Part shown: piece by piece, positions 55,992 to 64,000 of the stretch
Layout of the letters: the number at the start of each line of letters is the position of its first letter
Position numbering within the stretch: position 1 is the first letter of the stretch
Assembly (NCBI GenBank): GCA_039619475.1
Contig: CM077115.1
Span: forward strand, 491,247,352-491,311,351
From: Icerya purchasi
Lineage: Eukaryota > Arthropoda > Insecta > Hemiptera > Monophlebidae
Direction of reading: 5' to 3'
DNA: 64,000 bases
Program-made: the position numbers and the translations under genes
The notes under the pieces: model-generated
Database searches by the model: none
The model's input: the letters and a program-made list of their open reading frames with translations, nothing else
Told to the model about the DNA's origin: nothing

Positions 55992-58092
55992 CCACCTTAG
56001 CTTAGTTCACCTTGCATAAAATCTCACGTAATAATCTCGCGATTTTTACCTTTAACTTTTCCGATCTCTGCCATTCTCCCAAAGGAATTTTCCTTGCCTT
56101 CACTTCTCAAATCCCTTCCGCAAACAATAATTAAATAGGACGGATGAAAGATGCGAATTAAGACGAAAGTATCGGCGCGATTGAGAAACAGGAACACAGA
56201 AACCAATGATGTTAACAAGGATACTGTTAAATTAGATTAGAAAAGAAAAATAAATAAACATCAGATCGAGTTTTAAACATGTCGCGATAAACGAAATCGC
56301 GAGCGGTGAATTTATTAATAAATCCGTTCTCAGGTGTCGTGCATTGGTTATCCGAAGAAATTCGATTTGAATGGCAGCATAGTGTCAAATGAAAATTGCG
56401 GAGGCGGAAAGGAAATAGCCAATAGGAGACACTTTTGGTATTGGAAAAAATAAGGAATTTATTGCTCCAGGAGGAATGCACGAAGATCGCATAAGATTCA
56501 GCTGTGAAAGTGAAACAAAAGGAGGAAATTTTAAAGCTTCCGGAATAATAAGAGAGAGTTGGAAAACACCCTCACCATTGTTAAAACCATCAATGAAACT
56601 TATGGAAGGCAGAAGAAAAACGGAGTTTAAGATATGATTAAATTCATTAACGCAGTTGAAAGAAGTAATCGATATATTTGTAAGAAATCTGAGAAACAAA
56701 ATATAAAATAAGCGAGTTTATGGATAGGAGTCAAGGACAACGCAATCCGATGAGTATAGTAGCCACCTTCATCGAAGACATAGATGGATTTATCCGCATG
56801 CTTTCGGTCTATTCCTTACATCGAAATCGATCAAGGAACGATTCACATAGCTGATCAACAAACTTGCTAGGCAGTCGGATTCAGACGGCAGACTAACCAT
56901 ATCCATAAGAACAAACCACCCATCCTGCTACATTAGCCATAGCAGTTAAACATGGGGTACGCCGGCGTTGCGTCTGTACAAAAAAATTAATTGGGAAAAT
57001 GGGGAAGGAGGAAAACTGAAAAAGACGTTCTTTTTTAGATACATGGTAAAAAACAGAAATTCGTTATGGGGAGAAACGTTGATTCTCCAAAATGGAAAGA
57101 TATGAGTAGAATTGAATGAGTTTGGAAGAACTGATAAGCGTTTTATAAGGAAGCGATCCAAAAAAAGAGTTCTACGGATATGCGAAAGAGGTATGTGCTG
57201 AATTCGGAGTACATTGCCGAAATTGAAGAATTTAAAGCACCGAGACATAGGTGAACACAGTAGTTTTGCATTTGGTCCAATTTCTGAAAGAGATATATTT
57301 AGGACACGCAAAAAGGAACCTCAATAATTCAAGGTTGGAAAACTATATTTTTGTAGTAAAATCGTGCGCGTTCGAAAATTAAATGACAGATTGTGGTAAT
57401 TACTCACCCGGATATGTATAGTTTTTTATCGGCACAATTCGACAGAAAACTATCGCTGTCTACACGGATACTACTGTATCTTAAAAATCTTCAAATTTCG
57501 GGAGAGAGCTAAGGTTAAATCAGCCACCGTGATGCGCAACTTCTGCTAGGCATGTTATGGCGTAGCATAAAAAATTTTAATTATCCGCACAATTCAACAT
57601 GAAACCATTACTACGTACGGATACGATAATTTTTTAAAAAGCGTCAAATTTTGGACGAGCCATTGTCAAATTAACTCTCCTCCCGGAACAATTTACTCCG
57701 TGTTATAAAAAATGTTCAATTAACAGCGGAATTCGGCGCGAAACAAGCATAACTTACGAGTATTTCGTCAGATTTAATTTTGAAATTCCGTGTCATGGGT
57801 GGAAGGCTAACTTGGCGCCGCTATGAAGAACGGTATTTCAAAAAAAATCGGCGATAATGTAATGAGAACCAAAACTTTGTACGGAAATTAAGTTATAGAT
57901 AAAAATTCTTTTCTTTTTATGCTGGTCACATCGCGCATTTAGTTTAAATATATATAATATATTATAATCAGGTATAACGGCTAACAAGACATGAGAGCTT
58001 TCCTTTCCTTTAAGGGGTATCCTGTATATTTTTTCGTCTACACATTTATTTCCCTTCGGACTGCTAATTGCACGAGTTCTAGTACCGATCTT
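55992..58092. other. Interval with low-complexity minus frames, no firm gene
   Basis: Purine-rich plus strand at 56.3-57.3 kb gives long Phe/Ser/Leu minus frames (56385-56699, 56946-57311). The first is adjacent to the LINE fragment, so they may be further LINE remnants, but no catalytic motif is present. 57.35-58.09 kb holds nothing recognisable. Confidence 0.4.
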
Positions 58093-58262
58093 TTTTGACT
58101 CCCTTGCTATCTCTCCATAGTAGTTCTGGCCGTTTCCACCTTCCCCGAATAACTTTTTTAGTGTCCTCAGTTTCCTTTTGTCCTACGTTCTTCCTTCTTG
58201 ATGGGTAATCGTCCGTAGCTGACAAGCCCAATAAAAATGTAAAAAAAAAAAAAAAAAAAAAG
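58093..58262 (+). repeat. Dispersed retroelement 3' end, copy 2
   Basis: It matches 8879-9050 base for base over most of 140 bp, in the same orientation, ending CAAGCCCAATAAAAATG and a 20-nt A tract. The 5' boundary is abrupt, consistent with 5' truncation. Confidence 0.75.
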
Positions 58263-61200
58263 TTACTACGGCGGTTTTGGAAGATTTAAATGAAAAATTT
58301 CTCGTTGAAAGTTGTATTGAAAAATAATAAAAAAAAAAAAAATCAGGTTTGATTTTTTTTTTTTTTTTTTTGGAAATATATATATATCGTTATTTTTAAT
58401 TACAATGGCTTCTTTCGTCAGGCTAAAATGCTTATCGACGAATTATCTTACATTTAAGCATTATAAGATTAACTTACACGCATATACTTCGTGTAATATA
58501 TCTCTACATCTTAATCTATTCTTGTACTTATCGATATTAATCTATTTTCTTTTCTTTGGTAATCTATATGTTTCTTTACTTATTGTTGCACATTCTCTTT
58601 ATTATTTTTTTAATATTTCCTTCTTCCCGGGGAGCCATTACTTTCTATTTCCTTTCCCCTATTTTTTCCTTCTCTATTGTTTCCTTAGGTATTTTATTTT
58701 TATGACGCATATTTGTCCGTTTACTTCCCCCATCTTTGCTCTCGCCGACGGAATTTGGTACGTAAATCATTTCCTCAGCTCGTGTTCCGTTTTTACTCTC
58801 CCTTTTTTTTCTCTAATTCAATTATGTGCCGATAGATATTTTAATTTTCATCGCAAACAACGCTCATCCGAAGAATTAATAGGAACGAAAGAAATTTAAA
58901 TTATGTGAAAAAGCCTCGTGTTCAAAATTTTGCACGAATTTTTTTCATTATTTGCACAAAAAAAAATTTTTGTTTATCTTACATGCTGAGTATTTTTGCA
59001 CTTTTTCCGGGTGATTTAATTTTTTCACGGCGCTTTCAAAAATAGAGAAGTGCACCCACGTATACTCCTTCGCGAGAAAATACGTTGATTCGTTACGATG
59101 GTGATAATATTGAATTTAAAGGCAACAATGTCTGATCAAATTCCGACTGTACACGACCGTGTTGTTGTTGTTCTTTTTGTTGTTGTTTTTTCTGTACATC
59201 GAATCTCTCTTTCTCGCTATTTTTATAGACAAATATTTTTTTGGGTTTCTTCGTTAAGGGCCCCGAAGTAAGGAGATGCGTTTTTTGAATAGTTCGGATT
59301 AAAGTTTTTTGTTTTCAATTTCTGTTCCGGGCCTTAATTTAATTTATGTACACGAGAACCAGTCGAGAGAAAGGTATTGTTTTTGTGTTACTGAGCAGCT
59401 TCACTTGACATATATAATACGAACAGTTACACTGACAAAACATGTATAAGGATTAGAAGTGAATATTCTGAAGCTGCTGCGGGCAGCGAAGGCAATACGG
59501 TATTTCTTCATTTCAACTCGTTGTGGTTTAATGTCATTGTTCAGTTCTTTTATGTCGGTCTTTTTTTCTTCTTCATACTATTTGTTCTTATGCAGCGTAG
59601 CGTTTGGAGCTCCGTTATTAGTTCTACAATTCCCCGCTGTACAATGTAAGGGAATTTTGTGTAATTGTTAAGTAGCTCAGGTATATTGTACTCGTATTTG
59701 CTTTTATCTCTTAATTCGAATTATTTCCTTTGTTCCGCTGTTTTCACACAAATATGATCTTCTTCTTCTTCTTCTTCTTCTTCTACATGGTAGTCCGATT
59801 GCAGATGTCGAGGCCTGATTTTTGAACAATCAAATTCCACCGCCGTCGATCCTCTATTTTCCGCATCCGTTCTGATGATACCCGTTGAAAAATAAATAAT
59901 GACTTTCTCTTTTTAAAACGTGTTTTTAAGTTTCTATACTATCTTTCTGGATATAAACGGAGTTTTCTTACTTTTGGTGTCTTTGTTTTTCATTTTTTTT
60001 TTCACGTGAAAACATCTTATACGATGTTTTTCGCTTTTCGCTTTTCGCTTGTGAAAATTTTCAAACGTTACTGTTACCTTTTACTCGAGCGTGTGATCCT
60101 TTTCGATCGTTTAGCAAAATAATAAACGTGATTACCTTAATTTATTAATTAATTTACACCATGGGGAAGCATAATTTGTAAAAAAATTAATTTTTTATAA
60201 AACATTAAAATTTATCAATTTTAATTACCATGGAAATGTAGATTCGAATAAAGAAATTTGAAATCGCAATACTATCATTTACAAGCTCATCACTGGTGGA
60301 AATAGTATGTATATCTTGACGTTACTTATACGGCGTTTTCCATTTGGGGAGTGAAAATTTTTCGAGCGTTAACCCGTTACTTTTTGTAAAAAGTACTTAA
60401 AATTTGTTTTAATTATTATATCAGTAATATTCCGTAAAAAGGGGGGGGATAAGGTAAATAATAAAGCTTTTGAAAGAAATCACCTGTATGAAAGAAGAGA
60501 AAAAATAAAAGATTCAAACAGTTATTAATACACGGATGTGAAGCCACGGGCAAAGCTAGCGGGTAGGTAAATGGAGATAAATGAATGCTATAATAAAAAT
60601 GGTAAATAAGGGATAGGAAACAATTACAATGATAAAGCTTTGGGACCTCCAGAAATTACATTCAATGGACAAGGTTGGAAAGCGTATGTTTAATATTTTT
60701 GCTACGGACAATGTTATTTATACTCAAATTTGAAACTCAACTACTGTAGTTTGCTGCACGTGGAACGTGATGAACATTTTTTTTTTAGACGGTGATAAAC
60801 ACGTTTCCCTCGTAAGAGAGAAAGAATCTTTACATAAATATAATTCTAGATAAAAGCTAAAAATTTTTTATTAATTTCCAAGTAGAGATTTAAACGGGCA
60901 TTATAATACACGAGTAAAGCCACGAGTTATAATATTATTATAAAACAGAAATATTTTAAATTTAACAATAATATTGAATTAAACATAAGCTTCCTTCATT
61001 TTAAAATTTTGAGTGTTCATATTTTTCCCCTATATTTTAATGAAAATGTTTCGGCCAATTTTTATCTGGCAGTATCAACCCTGCGCGTAGGACGCGATCT
61101 AAGCAAGATCGGGGGGCGGTGAGCCTGATAGGCTCACTTTACAAAATAATCAATAAAATCCATAAAACGCCGTATTAAATTAAACTTAAAATTTACCGAG

Positions 61201-61279
61201 CTTCTTTAGGCTGTAAGAAATAAGAGAAAAATACAAAAAAAGTTTAAAAAATCTGCAAGTATTCATTACAGTACAGATA
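58263..61279. other. AT-rich interval, no supportable gene
   Basis: A 164-codon frame at 58405-58899 is almost wholly Phe/Leu/Ile/Tyr/Ser from T-rich DNA and is not credible. (TTC)n lies at 59758-59783, followed by a GC-richer 100 bp (CCACCGCCGTCGATCC) that may be a repeat fragment. The rest has only homopolymers. Confidence 0.45.
59758..59783. repeat. (TTC)n microsatellite
   Basis: About eight CTT units. Confidence 0.9.
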
Positions 61280-61302
61280 TTTTTTTTTTTTTTTTTTTTT
61301 TT
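61280..61302 (-). repeat. Poly(A) tail of the right-edge LINE
   Basis: A T run on the plus strand lies 77 bp beyond the stop codon of the LINE polymerase, so it is the 3' tail of a minus-strand insertion. It fixes the element's 3' end. The other target duplication would lie outside the window. Confidence 0.8.
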
Positions 61303-61379
61303 ATATGATATTCCCTGATCTTCAGTATGCCGTATTTAACTGCTGTGGCTATCACGACATACCGAAACGGGATTTGCGG

Positions 61380-64000
61380 TTATATAGTTTTAGCTATCCT
61401 GTTTATGTTAAGAAAATTAATGACGGAATCTATTGCTGTTTGGGTGTTTGATAGCATATCGGGAAGTGTTTTATATGTTAAGAGTTTCTTAGTTGATAGG
61501 AATGCTGTGCATTCTATTAATAAGTGTTGAACGGTTGGCATGAAATTTCCCATACAGAAAGGGCACTGTGTTGGTGGAGATGTCCCATTTAGAAGGTGGT
61601 CGTGCGAGATTGCGGTGTGGCCTGTCCGCAGTCGGCTGATTATACTGAATTCTCTGCGGGAACAATTTGTTGGAGGCCACCATGGCTCGATCGTTGTCTT
61701 TACCTGGGCCAGAAAAGTCTGACAGGCGGTCCATTGTCCCTTCCATTCTTGTTTGCTTATCGCTAGAAAGAATTGTGCCATGGATGAAGGGGGAGGCGAG
61801 TATCTGTTCTGCGGAGCTCGTAGTGCTGATTGTGCCATTGCGTTCGCTTGTTCATTCCCTCGTATTCCTGCGTGACCAGGGACCCACATAAACGTCACCT
61901 GGCCCTCGGACTTCTGTATGTCGATGATCATACGAAGAATTTGAGTGCTTATTGTATTTCTTGTTTTAGGGCTGGATATGGCTTCTAGTGCTGTCAGAGA
62001 ATCTGTGATTATTAATATCTTCTTGTTGGGCTCACACAGAGACGTGTATTGTAGCCCATATAATATGGCGTACATTTCCGCGTCTAGTACTGTGCAACCA
62101 TCATTGAGGCGGAAAGAATATGCCTTATCCGATACTACGAACGCACATGCTGTCGGTGATATGACTGTGGAGGGGTTATTCCGAGCACCATCTGTGTATA
62201 CTATAACGTGGTCGGTGTATTTATTTATTGTATTTTTGGCCATTACGATGGCGTCAGTTAGGTGCTGTCTGGAGTTGTTTTTGAGTGATACTATTATTGG
62301 GGACTCCCATGGGGGAACTAATGTTAGGTTTTGCATAGGGTTCATTGGATTTATATTATTTGAATTTAATAAGCCACGAACTTCAGGCACAGGATCGTTT
62401 GAAAAACTTGGTGTGCATAGGGAGTTAATAGCAGCCACAGGAGCATGTGTCAAGGACCGAAGGGCATTACATCGTCTATGATAGTCCCTGTAGTATGACA
62501 ACGGCGGGCACCCCAACAAATTGCACATACTGGATCCAGGAGTAGTACGATGAGCTCCAAGAATTGAACGAAGGGCAGAATTATGGATTGCATCTAATGA
62601 ATTTATTAAGGACTGACATGCTTGGGAGTAGGCGGGACACCCGTACATGATTTTAGATAAGATGATGGATTTATACACTGATAGAAGAAGCTTGGGGTGA
62701 AAGTTATATTTAGGATTTGATAAGTATTTGATAATGCCGAGGGATTTTAAACACTTTTTTTTTAAACCTGATATGTGTGGACGCCAGGATAGCCGGCAAT
62801 CAAACAATAGTCCCAGGAATTTCACTGTAGGTTGAAAGGATATAGGATTATTATCTAGTGTGAAGGAAATAGTAGGTGAGACGGCACGTCTTTTATGGAA
62901 TTCCGTATATATTGTTTTGGAAGGAGAGAACACTAGGCCGTTGTTATTTGACCAGGATTGTAATTTATTTATTGTTTTTTGGAGGATATTTTGTGCATTG
63001 GAAGGAAGACTGGAAGATAAAGAGATGTTCAAGTCGTCGATATAAAGCCGGGCAGTAACAGGAGGCGAAATGCAGTTCATTATATCATTTATAAAGAATA
63101 TAAACAAGGTTGCACTTAGGGCAGAGCCTTGTGGTATGCCATTCTCTAGTGACATAGTTATTGAATTGATATTTCCAATTTTAACTTGAAACTTTCTTTC
63201 TGTTAGAAAGTTTTTTATATAGTTGGCCATATTGCCAGTTAACCCAGCGGTTAGTAGCTTCATTAGTAGCCCCCGCCGCCATACTCGATCAAAGGCTTTT
63301 TCCATGTCAAAAAATATTGCATGTACGCTTTGTTGATGGCAGAAAGCTGTTGAAATTTGCCGTTGTAGGCTCAATAGATGATCAGTAGATGATCGCATTT
63401 TACGCCCTCCGGCTTGTGTAGAGGAAAGGAGGTTATTCTGTTCAAGGAAATGGATTAGACGCCTGTTCACCATTTTCTCCATTGTTTTGGATATCACATT
63501 TAGGAGAGAAATGGGCCGGTAACTAGGAAGGAGGAGAGGATCTTTGCTTGGCTTCAGGATAGGAACAATTTGGGCTAGTTTCCATTGATGCGGGATAGAG
63601 TCTGCCATCCACACCTGGTTATATATATGGAGTAAGTAGGATTTTGCAGAAGATGGTAAATATTTTAGCATGTACGGATGCATCGAATCGGGACCAGGAG
63701 AACTATTACGCGTATGATGTGTAAGTTGGAAATTAAGTTCATTTTCTGTGAAATCGCAGTTATAAGGAGCTGTTGCATCTTGAGGGATACACATTTCTAA
63801 TGACTCTATTTCGGCTTTTCGAGCTCTAAATACATTTGTGTATGATGTGGAAGATGATGTTAAAGAAAAGTGTTCCGCAAATAAATTTGCAACTTGTGTT
63901 GTGTCAGATACTGTTGTGCCGTTGTCACTTAAATGGATAAAGGGCTTAGAACGGTTGATTCCGTTAATTGCTTTTATCTTTTCCCATGAGGAACGATTTG
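61380..64000 (-). CDS. RNase H-bearing LINE polymerase (open to the window edge)
   Basis: The frame is open from the right edge to a TAA at 61380-61382, about 870 codons, with no internal stop. Numbering from the ATG at 63794, it has SPGPDSMHP (32-40), motif A FFDMEKAFD (D163, D169), motif B GIPQGSALS (219-227) and motif C YIDD (251-254). RNase H follows with D535 (VYTDGAR), E573 (LDAEMY), D598 (ITDSL) and H641 (PGHAG), then a C744-x2-C747-x9-H757-x4-C762 knuckle. The ATG at 63794 is internal, because the frame continues upstream through RSSWEKIKAING to the edge. RT plus RNase H plus C-terminal knuckle is the I/R1-type LINE layout; the protein copies element RNA into nicked DNA. Oddities: Ile replaces the common Ala in the catalytic motif, and Asn stands where RNase H usually has its fourth acidic residue (GNEQAN). 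A 77-bp 3' UTR and an A tail follow. It is the least decayed element here. Confidence 0.88.
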   Translation of the reverse strand, partial: NRSSWEKIKAINGINRSKPFIHLSDNGTTVSDTTQVANLFAEHFSLTSSSTSYTNVFRARKAEIESLEMCIPQDATAPYNCDFTENELNFQLTHHTRNSSPGPDSMHPYMLKYLPSSAKSYLLHIYNQVWMADSIPHQWKLAQIVPILKPSKDPLLLPSYRPISLLNVISKTMEKMVNRRLIHFLEQNNLLSSTQAGGRKMRSSTDHLLSLQRQISTAFCHQQSVHAIFFDMEKAFDRVWRRGLLMKLLTAGLTGNMANYIKNFLTERKFQVKIGNINSITMSLENGIPQGSALSATLFIFFINDIMNCISPPVTARLYIDDLNISLSSSLPSNAQNILQKTINKLQSWSNNNGLVFSPSKTIYTEFHKRRAVSPTISFTLDNNPISFQPTVKFLGLLFDCRLSWRPHISGLKKKCLKSLGIIKYLSNPKYNFHPKLLLSVYKSIILSKIMYGCPAYSQACQSLINSLDAIHNSALRSILGAHRTTPGSSMCNLLGCPPLSYYRDYHRRCNALRSLTHAPVAAINSLCTPSFSNDPVPEVRGLLNSNNINPMNPMQNLTLVPPWESPIIVSLKNNSRQHLTDAIVMAKNTINKYTDHVIVYTDGARNNPSTVISPTACAFVVSDKAYSFRLNDGCTVLDAEMYAILYGLQYTSLCEPNKKILIITDSLTALEAISSPKTRNTISTQILRMIIDIQKSEGQVTFMWVPGHAGIRGNEQANAMAQSALRAPQNRYSPPPSSMAQFFLAISKQEWKGQWTACQTFLAQVKTTIEPWWPPTNCSRREFSIISRLRTGHTAISHDHLLNGTSPPTQCPFCMGNFMPTVQHLLIECTAFLSTKKLLTYKTLPDMLSNTQTAIDSVINFLNINRIAKTI

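Noticed and set aside
56385..57311. Minus-strand frames as a host gene
   Set aside because: They mirror purine-rich plus-strand DNA, have no motif, and are separated by stops in all frames.
58405..58899. 164-codon plus-strand frame resembling a membrane protein
   Set aside because: The hydrophobic Phe/Leu/Ile/Tyr content follows directly from T-rich DNA. No conserved motif or codon preference, and it follows a long T run.
1..64000. CRISPR array, bacterial operons, riboswitches or an integrated prophage
   Set aside because: No spaced direct-repeat array, no ribosome-binding-site-linked gene clusters; the sequence is eukaryotic in every respect.

Overview
Organism and overall nature: the window is AT-rich eukaryotic DNA, full of long A/T homopolymers, (AT)n and (ATT)n microsatellites and decayed transposable elements. 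It has no operons, no bacterial-style gene packing, and no host protein-coding gene, rRNA or tRNA gene that I can support. The mix of elements (mariner, THAP-domain P-like transposon, R4/Dong-type LINE, RNase H-bearing LINEs, insect-style Helitron) points to an arthropod, most likely an insect. A hemipteran is my guess from the flavour of the repeats, not something the sequence proves. Nearly every convincing reading frame belongs to a mobile element and nearly all are broken. The exception is the LINE polymerase at the right edge, which is open to the window end.

Layout, left half: 1-4.4 kb is AT-rich, with a LINE 3'-end relic and the first copy of a Helitron-like repeat (2.7-3.9 kb). A LINE inserted by twin priming lies at 4485-6117 with a 14-bp target duplication. 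A 469-bp hAT-type non-autonomous element lies at 7727-8195 with an 8-bp duplication. From 9.4 to 14.8 kb is a minus-strand R4/Dong-like retrotransposon (Myb-like region, RT, CCHC knuckle, restriction-like endonuclease) ending in an (AAT)n tract; a second LINE with its own (AAT)n tail is nested inside it. Next comes a mariner relic whose transposase is split by a 4.9-kb P-like/THAP transposon (15170-20049). That transposon itself carries a short repeat inside its transposase and a Helitron-like copy near its right end. Two more Helitron-like copies follow at 22.9 and 24.5 kb, the last with canonical TC...CTAG ends. A 61-bp-arm palindrome sits at 21.3 kb.

Layout, right half: 25-33 kb is mostly featureless apart from a ~300-bp direct repeat. 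From 33.7 to 42.8 kb there are scattered LINE fragments (three with RT or RNase H motifs) and a Pif1-type helicase remnant of Helitron type. From 43 to 61 kb there are dispersed short repeats and LINE 3' ends separated by unannotatable AT-rich DNA. From 61.3 kb to the edge is a minus-strand LINE with RT, RNase H and zinc knuckle in one long frame.

How the parts relate: this is a layered graveyard, not a pathway. Relative ages can be read from the nesting: mariner first, then the P-like element, then the short repeat and Helitron-like copy inside it; R4-like first, then the nested LINE. The best-dated events have exact target-site duplications (LINE at 4485-6117, hAT element, P-like element).
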